In this document: positions 26,601 to 38,028 of the stretch, one piece after another | Position numbering within the stretch: position 1 is the first letter of the stretch | How the letters are laid out: each line of letters begins with the position of its first letter | Source: Bemisia tabaci | Taxonomy: Eukaryota > Arthropoda > Insecta > Hemiptera > Aleyrodidae | Assembly: GCF_918797505.1 (NCBI RefSeq) | Contig: NC_092795.1 | Coordinates: forward strand, 63,483,056 to 63,547,055 | Length of the DNA stretch: 64,000 nt | Direction of reading: 5' to 3' | The notes under the pieces: model-generated | What the model saw: only the letters and a program-made list of their open reading frames with translations | Told to the model about the DNA's origin: nothing | Databases searched by the model: none | Position numbers and translations under genes: made by a program

Positions 26601-29600
26601 GCTTTGACCAAAATCAGCCTGAATACCTTTCACATCACAATTTCCCTGTTTTCTTTTTTTATTTCCTTTTTTTTAAACTAAAAATTGAATGAAATAATGC
26701 TTTGAAAATTGCTGGGATAAAGAATATACATCATCACAAAATCTCATGGCAGATGTCATTTAGTTTCCTGTCGAGAAAGCAATGTGTAATGTGCTTAGAC
26801 TGATTCTGGGTAATATCCTCCAACAGCAACAAAGATTTCACGGCAGCTATTGCAGAAGAAGCTATTCACGGAAACACAGAACGGAACGAACAGACGTAGA
26901 AACAATCACGGAGCTGAACACATGCGACCAATAATTTTCACATGTAGAATTGAAATAGGTCCAAACTCACGAAGTTCCTGGTTACGGTTGGTCGAAGTCG
27001 CCGAATACGCGCCTTTGATAAGAAATAAACGGTCAGAACTTACTGCTCTTGTTCGAGGTTGTGCAACATTTGGAAGCCGTGCTCGAGAGAGGACTGAAAC
27101 CCATCGTTTTCAGTGCCGTCTTCGGCCGGGAAATGAAGCAGAGGAATGTCATCATCATCTTGCTTGAACTCCATTTCATAGCTCTGTCCATTACTGCTTG
27201 GAGAAAAAATAGAAGAGGGTTAGTGTTTGATTCAGACCACATTTATAGCTAATGGAGAGGCTGTGAGGTGTCAGGATATGCTTCAAAACATTGATGTTGC
27301 GACTTGCGTTGTTGAAAAATTCAATCCCATATGGATACAAAGCTCTTAAAGTTGTTTATAATTAATCATTATCTTGATGCAGAAACAGGGCTACATACAA
27401 AGCCAACGTTGCTGCCCTGTGATGAAATTCCACTTATTCAATAAGTAGCGTTTCACTGAAAGTCATGGCAATTTTGCATGTTTCTTGCTGATATTAATGA
27501 TGTCCAAATGAGAAATTCGAAACCCCCAAGTCTGAAAGAGGAGAACCACAGTGAAATACCTCAGCAAAACATACCTGGTCTGACGGAAATAATTCATCAG
27601 GCCACTTTTCCCTTCTTTTCAGTATAAAATCGGTATTTGCACTGTATTTGACTCCAAAAACTTGACCGGGATGTATGTGTTCAATAGTACGTATAAAATC
27701 GTCATGCTGTATGCATTACTTGCATTGTATGAAATCAAATATTTAGTAAATTTTATACTTCAGATGACAAAGTCCGGTAATCTGACTATTGCTTGAGATT
27801 TTTTTCATAATAATGGGACAAACCTTATGTGTTCTTGCTTTAGAAGATTTGTGAGTGCAGCTTCATTGGCAATATTTAACTCTTCCACCAACTTTTCACA
27901 CTGGAATCTCGAGCTCTTTTGGTAGTCCAAAACCTGAGTTTGATAGTAATGATTGAGGGAACGAAGCGGGCCTATATTCATTTCATGGAACACCCGCTCT
28001 AGACGAAACTAAAGTATAACAAAATTAAAGTCTTATAAGTAAATACTCAGTGGTTACAGAGAAAATGTACCATTCTCAGAGACTAGCATTTGTCCAATTT
28101 TCATCATGACCCTTGAACAGTTATGATCTACCAATTTACACAGAGATCAATAATAGAGCACTTATTTAGATATTGAGCCAGCCTCGATGATGTAGTGATC
28201 AATGCTGTTGGCTGACGGCACTAAGGTTCCAGGTTTGATCCCTAACAAGGACGAATCTATACGGACCCTAAAAAACCACCATTACAGCTGCAAGTGAAAA
28301 TGCAATTTCATTACCCTGTTTGTTCCTGACCAAACCAAAACTTTATGAAAAGCTAAAGCCAGTCCGGGTTTTCAAAGACATTGCAAGACAATCAAATTCC
28401 GAGCCGATTCCGATCGAAATGGACCATTTGATTGGTCAACGTACAACATTCACCTTTGATCAAAATTGGATGGTCTGTCAAATTTTTAATCAAAATGGAG
28501 GGCCACCATAATCATTTATTGCCAACAGAATATTCATGCTGAGTTTTAATTTGAAAATAACGGAAAGTAACGATTTTAGGGCTGAAGACTTGCGACACTT
28601 GGATAGGACTTGATTTTGGACTTTGATTGTCTATCGAGGCCTTTACTTTCCTGCAGATAGACTTCTTTGTTTCGCGCTACTTTGTTTAGGGCTGCATTTC
28701 ATCCAAGTCTGTATGCATGAGAATTTATGGAAAACCATCAACATGTTTGCTCCAAGACTGATACTTGCCATTACAATGATATTTGAACAATAAATTGGGT
28801 CTTTATCAGCTTCTGTACTCTGATTCTAACCCAAACTAGATTATCACTCTTAATTTTGACACCTAATCTAGCCTCTAAATAGATTTGTTCATCCTTAAAC
28901 TTCCTGAAGTAGATAGATGCTATCTGCATACATTCTACTGTTCCAGAAAAAGTATCAGACCCACCACTTTAACTGAATTTGAGTTGTTAATGGTTTGAGA
29001 ATTTTTCGATATCTTTAAAAAAAAAAAATATTAGTTTTAAAATCACAGAACGCTTTAAAAACAGTCAAAGTCAAAGAAAATATGTATGGTGCTTAAAGGT
29101 GTTTGACAACTTCTTTTGCTTTTTGGGATGTGTTTTTTGAGGATTGAAAATCAAACTCAAGTATCAAAAGTGACAGCATGCATAGTATCTACTGCATCCA
29201 CCACTCCTTATGTTTATAGAATCTACTCGAGAATGCAGTATTGCTAGCACCAATTTTCACGATAAGAATTATTTTTGGCTAAAAATCTTATTTAATCATT
29301 ATTAGTAAACGCGTTCTACATAGATTATTAGGTTATATCTTCTGAATGTATTATGGATTATTATTACAAAGGCCTAAATTACCTTTCTAGCCATATCAAA
29401 TCAGTTGTTTGTGTCTCCTGTAAAATTGACTTTTTCCTGTTTTTTATATACTTCCCATGAAGGGGGAAAAAAGCTCATTAAAAAAAAAATGGTCAAGAAC
29501 AATAAAACTTACCAGATTATCTGGAGAGAGGTTTTTATCGGCATTTAACCTTAACCTTCGGCAAATTTTCGTTATTAGATCGCCCGCTACTGATGTTAAA

Positions 29601-32600
29601 ACTTCTATAGCTGTGGATGATGAGTCTGAAATAAAGCAGCCTTTGTAAATCAACCAAAGGTTCAAAAATTTTCCGATCCCATGGCAATGAACCTGATTCA
29701 ATTTTAATTAGATTTAAATTACAGATCACATTAATTTTTCCACTTACTGATTCAAACTTTTCATCCGTGATGCTCTGTAAATTATTTTTAAATGATGTAT
29801 GAGAGAGTGGGAGACCTCTTTCTCCGAATGAATTATGCAACAATGACAGTTTTTATATTTATCCAACTAGCCTTGGTAGAGAAGGCAGATTGCAGCACTA
29901 AGCAGCTCTAAGCACTAAGGTCCTGGGTTCTTTAGGCCAGGGTCCATGGTGGTGACAGATTTTGATGTACATTTAAAAATTTGCTAAGGGGCCGTTCATA
30001 TATTGTGTAACCCATTTTTTTAAATTTTTCACATTACATTCATTGTATTGTGATTAATAGTGGGTCACAAAAAGTGTGGACAACTGCCAGCATTGCCCAT
30101 CAAAAGGAGATCATAACAATCAAATCCAAATCAATAGGGGCGTGGCCCGGCTCTAAATCAAACTATTCGGCAGCATTTTTTAGTCATTCATATAAACCTA
30201 CCATTGGCATATCAGACAGCTGCTAAGCCTTTGAAAAGTGACCTTGGTACACAAGAAGAAAAAAAGATAAGGAACACAGTCCAACAATCTTCTCCTATTT
30301 TCTCCTCTGGAAGAAAGGCCTAGCTCAGCAAAGCTACCTTAATATTTTTATATTTATGTAGAGAGAAAAACAAGAAATAAACGTACAGTCATATCCCCTG
30401 TGAGCTGCTAAGGTTGCAACACATTTGTGCAAAATCCTAGTTCGAGTCCGACTGTTCAGATGGAATGGAGGACTGCCAATCCCAAGGACAAAGTCACTGG
30501 TAAATAGAGAGGAAAAAATGTATTAAACTCAAATTGCCTTAAATTTTTCTGTATTATATGGATTCAAATGAGTACAATTAAAGGAAAAAGAACCAAGTGG
30601 CATTTCGGAAGAAATGAGAAAGGAATAGTTTTGAGTTTCACTCGCTACATAGCATCACCCTTCAGAGAAGCATTGAAAGCACCATTTAATTAAAATTGAG
30701 TTATTGATGGTTCCATATGCTTTAGATAGTTTCACAGATGAAAATAGTAGTTTTTTGTTGAATTAGAATCATTAATTTCTTTAAAGGACTGTTCAAATTG
30801 AGGAAAATGCATAACTTAACTGCCATGCCTGGGTTCAAGTATCACAAGCGTCAAGTTTTACGATGGTGAGAAGCATTTTGACAACTTTTCGTTGTTTTTT
30901 TGTTGTTTGGTCCAACTTTAGGGACTGAAAAGCAAACGCAAGTATCACAATCGCCAAACAACATTCATAGTGCCTCTTAAAGCTACCATAGTGATCATAG
31001 AATCCTCACAGAAAGCAGCATCAAAAACAACAATTACTTAAGATTTGTCTTTCCTTTAACTTTTATTAAATTATAAATAGTAAACATATTCAATGTATAT
31101 TTGCCAAAATTCACAAGGAAATACAATTTTTAGCTATTGCAAATCAGTCCTTTGTGCCTCCTAAAAGATTCACATTTTGGCATTTGTGAAAGTCTTTCTA
31201 GCAGGAGACGATATTTTCTTTTGTCAAAAATAATAAGGTGGAAAACATTTTTTGAATGTGAAAGTGTTGCACTAAGCTTTTAACTATTATTTCTATCATT
31301 GAATCTTATGGAGGAACAAAAGAAAAAACCTCTTTTTTCCTATTGAAACTGGACATGACTTGGTTCTTTCCTTTTGAATTCAGTCCAAATGAGCATGTCA
31401 CAAAATACAATTTAAATAAAGTTGTTTGTTCAATGGGCCTGTTGCAAACTTCTGCAAGAGCAAAAATAAGAGTTTCTCCTTCTAAAAAATGTCTCAAAAA
31501 TCACGATGATGCATGGGCAAAGTCTGAAATGCACTCCTAACTTCACAATCTGCTTAAGAGATTTGAGTTATTTTGAGCTTGCCACTTTAAAAACGATACT
31601 ACGGCACAGGTGAACATTTTATTAGAGGCTACAAAAACAAGCATATTTCTTATGAAGACTGTGAAGTTAGGGGTGCATTTCATACTTTGCCAATGTGCTG
31701 ATCATGATTTTTGAGACATTTTCTATAAGAAACAATTCTTATTTTTGCTCTAGCAAAAGTTTGCATCAGACCCATTATGCATACGAGGTAAAAGACTAAG
31801 AACTGATGCAAAAGACTAAAAGATATTGTATATGAAATAAAAATAGGGAAAACATTTTTATGAATCTAAAGACTCAGTACAAACCTTTCGTAGTCTGGAG
31901 GCCGCTCTAAATGTGTGAGTTTTGTCTCTAATAGGGGTGGAATTGGGTTTAAATTTTGAATTTCTATAGTTAGGTCCTTATTCTGAAAAGTAAGAACAAA
32001 TTTATGTTATGATTAGAGAGATTCAATTCGTAAGGAGCATGCCTTTTCCATTGTAGAGTGCGAACACTCAAAAAACGAGTTGGACTAGTATTTCTCAGCC
32101 AGCCTGCAGGCCAGCAAGTCGTCTGCAAGAGAACGTCACATTTTTGGAACTGAAATGGCTCTATTAATTTTTCTTGAAAAAACAGAAAAAAATTATGAGA
32201 TTGCTGTAGGAAGCTGTTTAGTAAGTTTTGAAATGATTTTTGAACTCAGAGGAATAAAATAAGGAGAAGAAAAAAAAAATCCATTAGTTTTTATTGAAGG
32301 TCTGCGAAGTGCAACCTTTTTGTTTGGATTAAAATGGAGTGAACTGCTTGAAGATGGTTTGCAGTTGAAAAATGTTAAGAATGACTAGGCTAGCAGGTAA
32401 ACAATATTGAATTATGAATGGAAGTAGGGTCAGACAGTTGGTGAGTAGTCAGTCACATTTCAGTCAGTCACTGGAGTTAAGTAGAACCGCCAGTGCCAGA
32501 AAAGACATTAGACACCCCTGTGTGAATAAGGACCTAGCGCCTCCTTGCTGGGTGTTTATTGGTTCATAAAGGACCCCCAAGGACCATGGTTACAGTGCCC

Positions 32601-34025
32601 CCCCCCCCCCCCCCCCAAAGAAAAACGAAAGTTTAGTGATGCATTCTTTCACTGAGGCTATGTCAGCTGTTAGTATATGGCATGGCATAGCGGGCAATGT
32701 GTTAAAAATATTTGTGACAATAAATTGAAAAGTTTAAAAAACAGGTCAGTTTTCATAAAAACATCTGATGAGAAAATTGAAAAATTTTAATGCAGTTTTA
32801 TTACCTCTGCATATATTCTATCCGTTAATTCAGACACTTTTTTTGCATATTGAATCAATTTAATAGTATTTAAAATCACTGGATTCATTTGACTACATTC
32901 AACAGGAACTCTGAAACAATAATGGCAACATAAAACTACTGTTTGTAGTTGAATATTAGTTTCGATGGTGAAAAAAGGAAACTCATACCTTGGTTTACAA
33001 CATTGTGAACTCACTATCAGAGTTAAATTAAACAGAGATGAACTGATTGATTCCATGTAATAATATGCATGGAACTTCAGATGAATTTTCTTGGGCTGAA
33101 GAGATATATTTTATACAAATTGGGTATACACCAAAATACAAGTTTTCTGTTAAAGGACTGAAGCAGAAGCTGACGTTTTGATATAAGGTAACTGAAAAAT
33201 TGTTCACATTCATCGTTATATTTTCTGAACCAGAAATTCGGCAGATGAGCTTGTGCTTGCGCGAAAACCAAACATTGGACTGCATTAAATTAGAGATGTT
33301 TTGGTATTCAAAAGCTGTGGAACGTGCTCCTATTTTTATTTAAAACATGTGCTCACCCTCAAATATGGGTTCCCAAGTAGCATAGTGTAACAAAAATGTT
33401 GATATACCTGATTTTGCAATTTAATGCAGAGAGTACAGTCAGATTTCATTACAGCATTTCTCAAAGTGACTTTTTTTCAAGTCTCAGTCAGTCGTTTTTT
33501 TTAATAGCGTTTTTCAAAATATCAGTTTTCCAAAACTGACTATCTACTTTAAATTCCCCTTCAAAAACATTATAACGAGATACGACGGTATTTTTACATC
33601 ATTTGGTTGAAATAAAAATACCCACGAGGAGCTGTTCATCAAAAACATAACGCTCAAAGGGGGAGATGGGTCCAGTAGCTAGTATTACACCATTTTGTTT
33701 TTACATGTTGAAAGATAGGTGTCTGCATCACAAAAGCGTTATAGGTAGGAAAGGGAGGGATAAAAAAACCAGATTTTTAACTTCATGTGTATTACTTACA
33801 TTATGAGAACTGATTGTGAGACATTTAAGAATGAGGAAAAATGACTTACAACTGAAGGTTGTCATGATCTGGTACATTCTTCTTCTCATCTTCAATATCT
33901 GGTTCATGAGGCTCTGTTTCTAAGGCATTCATGACAACTTCCATCTCTAGTTCAGTCAATGCTTTCTGGGGATCTCCTGTGTCAATCGGAGGAATAGTCC
34001 CCCACAGTGAGGTACTAGCTTCCAT
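14566..34025 (-). CDS. SUPT7L: SUPT7L / STAF65-gamma, SAGA (STAGA) complex subunit
   Basis: Reading down the minus strand, exons are 34025-33850 (ATG at 34025), 32910-32805, 31982-31885, 30496-30387, 29625-29513, 28008-27824 and 27193-27044. All have AG/GT borders and all phases agree. Exon 1 starts MEASTSLWGTIPPIDTGD. A histone-fold-like segment follows (LHKCVATLAAHRGYD, then STAIEVLTSVAGDLITKICR). The block RVFHEMNIGPLRSLNHYYQ matches the human SUPT7L segment around VFHEVGIGSVLSLQKFWQ. An acidic stretch (FKQDDDDIPLLHFP) comes next. SUPT7L is a structural subunit of the SAGA histone acetyltransferase coactivator in the nucleus. Three further exons keep phase but have no recognised homology: 22952-22931 (22 nt), 19412-19344 and 14634-14566 (TAG stop). 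With them the protein is about 365 aa; human SUPT7L is about 414. The gene is firm to 27044 and tentative beyond. Introns are unusually long at the 3' end and full of transposons. Confidence 0.85.
14635..18323 (-). other. SUPT7L intron, transposon-poor part
   Basis: AT-rich intron. Apart from the weak plus-strand open segment at 17210-17302, no domain, RNA gene or clear repeat was seen. Confidence 0.4.
17210..17302 (+). CDS. unassigned plus-strand open segment inside a SUPT7L intron
   Basis: After a clear acceptor (ctattgcag) the plus strand reads GNSRVIILKTDGTMQYSKAT, then about ten codons to a TAA. The composition looks protein-like, but there is no good GT donor before the stop and no partner exon or homologue was recognised. 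It could be a last exon of an antisense gene, or chance. Confidence 0.2.
18324..19012. mobile_element. near-perfect fold-back element, arms about 330 bp
   Basis: The left arm (18324-18651) begins attgacttacttac and the right arm (18681-19012) ends gtaagtaagtcaat. The arms are complementary almost base for base, including ccggtgatcagctgactg and gatggccattcggcttct, with only about 29 bp of loop. It lies in the SUPT7L intron 14635-19343 and has no coding capacity. Such high arm identity suggests recent origin or gene conversion. Confidence 0.85.
19344..19412 (-). CDS. tentative penultimate exon of SUPT7L
   Basis: Twenty-three codons on the minus strand (GKIAQSGSVELPDLDQLTEF and three more) end at a good donor, CAG|gtaaat. 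The acceptor is weak: a short T-rich tract then aaag. Phase 0 at both ends fits the exon at 14634-14566 and the 22-nt exon at 22952-22931. The function of this segment is not recognised. Confidence 0.4.
20587..20653 (+). CDS. unassigned plus-strand candidate exon inside a SUPT7L intron
   Basis: Between an acceptor (gtacag) and a good donor (CAG|gtaatg) lie 22 codons, SSGNVLVRDSLMDITQLEDF plus FQ. The same frame stays open upstream to about 20500. It looks coding, but no neighbouring exon in phase was recognised. It may belong with 17210-17302 to a small gene antisense to SUPT7L, or may be chance. Confidence 0.25.
21953..22923. mobile_element. mariner-type fold-back with transposase remnant
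   Basis: Ends TACGAGGGTCAT and its complement abut TA, as in mariner elements. The two arms, each about 390 bp, pair almost perfectly around a unique centre of about 165 bp. The minus strand across the centre (about 22395-22470) reads NPPYSLNVALCDFHLFP, which matches the mariner motif around the third catalytic Asp (PYSPDLAPCDFHLF type). So it is a deleted mariner element re-made as an inverted duplication. It sits 8 bp from the tentative 22-nt SUPT7L exon. Confidence 0.8.
24203..25171. mobile_element. decayed mariner element with long inverted ends
   Basis: Ends TACGAGGGGTATTCGTAAAG and the near-complement at the right are the tips of inverted repeats of about 230 bp, including gcgtgtccaaaattgac. 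The interior carries a minus-strand mariner transposase remnant. Non-autonomous; in the SUPT7L intron 22953-27043. Confidence 0.85.
24513..24850 (-). pseudogene. mariner transposase C-terminal remnant
   Basis: The minus strand shows MLLHGNARPHTAHVA (second catalytic motif, normally HDNARPH, with Gly for the catalytic Asp), then PPYSQDLTPGDL, then EEVKEAV-type sequence ending FYADGIKKLLSWYVKCV and GDYVEK, the usual mariner C-terminus. There are at least two frame changes: a TGA after the HGNARPH block, and a shift near the third Asp. It is clearly non-functional. The N-terminal half is missing. Confidence 0.9.
25172..27043 (-). other. SUPT7L intron remainder
   Basis: AT-rich intron between the mariner remnant and the exon at 27193-27044. 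Short open frames on both strands (for example minus 25892-26086, plus 26336-26557) have no recognised domain and no supporting partner exon. Nothing else seen. Confidence 0.4.
28185..28290 (+). repeat. possible tRNA-derived SINE head
   Basis: The stretch has an A-box-like tgatgtagtgatcaatgc and, about 35 bp later, a B-box-like ggttccaggtttgatccc, the spacing expected of a tRNA-related Pol III promoter. No cloverleaf or intact tRNA is evident. A weaker similar stretch is at 29880-29960. Confidence 0.35.
31432..31777. mobile_element. fold-back MITE with about 115-bp arms
   Basis: The left arm starts aatgggcctgttgcaaactt, and the right arm (from about 31659) carries its imperfect complement ending cagacccatta. 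Internal pairing includes caaaaataagag with cttatttttg, and aaatgtctcaaaaatca with tgatttttgagacattt. It lies in a SUPT7L intron just downstream of the exon 31982-31885. Non-coding. Confidence 0.7.
32598..32616. repeat. poly-C run
   Basis: About 19 consecutive C. Similar G or C runs occur at 10133-10143, 37161-37177, 39147-39163 and 44447-44461. Their lengths in an assembly are unreliable. Confidence 0.85.
33434..33590. mobile_element. short Tigger-like MITE
   Basis: The left end TACAGTCAGATTTCATTACAG and the complement of the right end TACCGTCGTATCTCGTTATA are similar and begin at TA. A 157-bp non-coding element in SUPT7L intron 1. Confidence 0.5.
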
Positions 34026-34489
34026 CTTAAAAATAAACTATACCAGTGGCTGCTGTAAGAAAATTTAATGAGCAGAATTTAGTATTACTGTTTGAATGTA
34101 CTTACATACGCTCATACTTGAGAAACAGTTGCGCTTCAAATGCAAGAGGAGCGTGAGTCACTTTACATCAAGTTGGACTGGTGAAAAAATTGGCCTCAAA
34201 AATTCCAGGAAATTTGCAACACTTGCTCTCCTCACTCAAAGAAGCTCAATGAAGGAATTCTTATCGAATTCTAAAGTTCTCTGAAATCCTGTAATATCCT
34301 CGGAGGTTGCCACCTTCTCCACCTATTTCAGGCACTAATTATTTTTTAGTGATCATTGTTATTCCACGTAAGGCTCTTGACATCTACTTTCCTATCATGT
34401 ACAACACTAAGGGACATAAATGAGAATTTACAATATTCTTTTTTAAACAAATTGTAAACAATTTTGAATTTTGAATTTTAAAATCACTC

Positions 34490-36745
34490 TTAGGCAAAAT
34501 TTCTGATGTCCGAGTGTTTATGTAGTGTCTGACGAAGGAGAGCTCCAAGTATTAAACTGCCTTCATGAGCAAGGTGAGTTTCTTTTAAGTATGCACGCTT
34601 GAGGTCTCCGTCAGATGAGAAGTACCCAAATAATTTTCCGATAATTGAGGTGGCAAATCTCTTCACTTGGAGAATAAACAAGGGATTCATAATGACCTGA
34701 AAACAGAATAATATTCTCTCATACAGAAGGAGGTGAGTTCATGATAGACAACAGAGAGTGTTATAAAGAATTACCCGTCGTCCAACTAAGACCTAACTAC
34801 TGGCATGTGACTTTGTATACCACTTCAACACTCAATGCTCCATTCACCAGCCACGAAAGGTACTGAGCTGCTGCAGTGAGAATTGAATTGCCATGACAGT
34901 AATCAGGTAAAAAGAGTTGTCTCAGCGGAGGTTCAAGAACTATCGTCAAACTCCTAACTCTCTTACTGGGTAATTCCTGTTGAGGACTGTTGTCTATCAA
35001 GAAAGTATATAGGCATTCTTCGCCTTTGTAAGATGATCTTTCATGTGATCTTCATACTTATGATGCTGCAAGGCAAGCTTATTCATGCTTCTTTTCTAAA
35101 ATTCCTGAAATAAATCAAGATAAGTGAAGCTTACTTAAAATAAAACTTTTGGTTAATTCAAAACCTCTAAAGACAAGCTCTGTCTTCAGGGAGAAAACAT
35201 ACCAACGACAAAACTGCTGGAATTTGAAGAGGACGGAACAGTTTACGAACAAGTTCTCCAGGAAAGTTTCCCTCGCATTAGTTACAGGGAAAATTACAAT
35301 TCTTCTGGCCTGACAGTCAGATTCGGTTTGATCTCAAAATGAAACACGTACAAATCAATTTCCTCTTAAGATACAATTAAAATGAGAAAATAACGTTTCG
35401 TCAGACTGGTTACCACACAAGGAGGAAAATGTTGAGGTAAACTGAAGCAAATGAAACTGAAGAGTTCGATGAGTGAGAAGTGAGAAATGAGAAGACTACC
35501 AGTGACCAGGCGCTCAGTGACAGTGGTGAAAATTCATTGGTTAATGAGGAATAATTCTAAAATTGATGGTACTTCACACTTTTACTATGTTTTGAACTTT
35601 ATTTTTAGTTTTAGCTATGGCTCTGGAATGGAACTGATTTGTTATGATGAGGTGTTGACGGTTTTTGATGTCAAGCCAGCCCAGCCAGCCAAACACAGGA
35701 TTACATTGAGGTTATGCAATGACGACGACAAGCTTTTATCATCAAAACTGAAAAATTCATAATTTCATATCACTCACGTGTGTGTTGTTTGTTGTGTTGT
35801 ACCCATGTTGTACCGGATTGCTTACTTAGTGACTTCAAACAAATGTTCATTACTTCTTCTTTTGACTCCTGCAAATCATGGAGATCATTTTTAGGAGGCC
35901 TTTAGAAACTTTTAAAACTTATTTCTACTAATAATGTGGTTTATCTCTGTTTGAGCTTTTTCCTCGCAGCACACGGCTCTGATGGCCTTCTCAATTTTCA
36001 AAGCTTTAAATGTGACTAGGTGTAGCTTTTTGTCCAAGAAATCTTTAATTTATTCAATTGGATGGCATGGACCTCACACTTTCTACTTTGTGTATGCCGT
36101 GCGAGGTAAGAATTACCCACAATTGGCTCAAATTTAGGTACATACCTCAAAGAAGGAAGGAATTCGATGTTTCTTCCTGAGAGATTTTCTTTTCTTTGTC
36201 TATCCAGGAAACCCAATTTTCTTGTCATTTGTAAAATCTAGAGGACAACTGGGACAGTTCTGTTAAATTAAGTATAGTCAGGGAAGTTTCGGGGTTAGGT
36301 AGCAATGACAATTACTTACTGAATATTGATAATAAAATCTCTTACCTCACCTCAGATCTCGGAAAAATTGATTTTTCAGAAGAGCATGCAGACTGTCCGC
36401 ATTCTTCATTTCCAACAGTAAGTAAGTCAGACAGACAAGTAATAGTTCTTGAGGATGGCAAAGGTAATATGCTCTTGAATCCTGTGTGAGCATATTTGTA
36501 AACGTTTTATTTAAGTAAGGTAAGTAGCTGGATTGCAAATTAAGGTTCTGGATTATTTGTGAATCTTTCTTGAGTTGAAGCCCAAACATTGGCCCCAAGC
36601 TTAAATTTACTCGGTAGAAGCCTGTATCAATCCTGGAAAATCTATTGCAATAGTTTGCCCTTATTCTGACAGTTTGTGAAGTTATTATTCGCTCAGTAAC
36701 CACTAATGATGCATTGCTTTCATGAAAACTCACATTGCATGCCAT
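34490..36745 (-). CDS. unrecognised minus-strand gene, fragmentary or partly decayed
   Basis: Several coding-like segments lie on the minus strand just upstream of SUPT7L. (a) 36644-36351 includes YLCHPQELLLVCLTYLLLEM and a donor. (b) 36240-36149 includes KLGFLDRQRKENLSGRNIEF and donor gtatgt. (c) About 35320-35201 includes RIVIFPVTNARETFLENLF and donor gtatgt; it joins (b) in phase. (d) About 35030-34821 includes VRSLTIVLEPPLRQLFLP and donor gtatac. (e) 34696-34490 includes VKRFATSIIGKLFGYFSSD, joins (d) in phase 0 and ends in TAA. Joins a-b and c-d do not keep frame with any acceptor I can see. The region before (d) is coding-like in another frame. The product looks alpha-helical and repeat-like. 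I do not recognise the family. It may be an intact gene whose exons I have misplaced, a gene with assembly indels, or a pseudogene. Confidence 0.45.
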
Positions 36746-37294
36746 TTGATAAATTTATGCAAATGCTGGTAAGAAATATTTATTTGGCGAATTAGTACCA
36801 ATATAAAGGGTAACTGGATTCCATTTCTGGGTAACATCCAAATTCTTTCCAATTATAATACTTCGACAGTAAAAAAGAATATCTCTTGTGGCACACCTAT
36901 ACAGCTAACTTTCAGCCCTGAAAATTCAAGACATGAGGCTTGGTAGTGTCACAAACAGTGGGTATTGTCTAGAGTATCGTTTGTGAAAGTTGCAAAATTG
37001 GTGTCTCTCAGCAATATTTCAAAGTCTCTGCCATTGTTCAATATTTTTATACAAAACCAATCCATGTAGTGGTCAAAATTGTTGCAGCTTGCTCACTCTC
37101 CTTCGATTGAAGAAAAATCAATAAAAATTCCAGAATATAATGTTGGTCTATTTTCTCCTGGGGGGGGGGGGGGGAGGGGGAACTATGGAGAATCCGAACT
37201 TTCATTCTCCAGGTATTCTTAAACGTCTGATATGTACTTAATTTAAGCTCGACCAATTGGAAATTAATTTGTGTTTTTTTTCATGTATTTCTAG

Positions 37295-37995
37295 CAACAC
37301 ATACTGCTAAAGAATTTCCCCTCTCATATTCACCTCAAGTTGTGGAAAAGGGGCGGTATAAAAAATGGGAAGAAAGTGGAGACTTCAAACTGAAAACTGG
37401 TGGTAGTGATCTTGAAGTGTTTTGCATGATCTTACCACCTCCCAATGTCACGGGAACGCTTCACTTGGGCCATGCTTACACGGTCACATTGCAAGATATT
37501 CTATGTCGATGGTAAGTTAACATGACTCGATTCCCCTTGAATTCTTTAGGTGTAAGTATTCAGCTGTTTTAAGAAATAATGCTGTATGAAGATTCCAGAG
37601 TTGCCAATTTCCTCCAATAAAATGTCTATTTTTGAGAGTCATGAATATTTTCTCCCTGTATATTAAGTTAGTGTTTATTCATTGAAGGAATTTTGGCAAC
37701 TGACGAAGGTTCATACAGCGTTTTTCCTCAGCACGGCAGTATTTATCTTCATACATTTCATTGCTGTAGTCTGCTGTAAATAGAACATAACTTTTTTCCA
37801 GATTATGCAATTTTTCTGAAAAGAAAAGAATAAAAAAAAGTCTTCCTAGGAATACCTACCTGATCCGGGCTTTGCGTTTTTTTTTTTTTTTTTTTTTTTT
37901 TATTTTTTTATCATGAATTCATAGAGTAAGATCTGAAAATATGAAAAACTGAGGTCGGTCCCTCGGTTTTCTTGTCATAGAGCATTTCATGAGAC

Positions 37996-38028
<33 letters not shown>

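Noticed and set aside
35487..35762. Plus-strand open frame of 91 codons as the missing VARS2 first exon
   Set aside because: No targeting-peptide character in the second half, no donor in a phase that fits the exon at 37295, and it ends in a stop.
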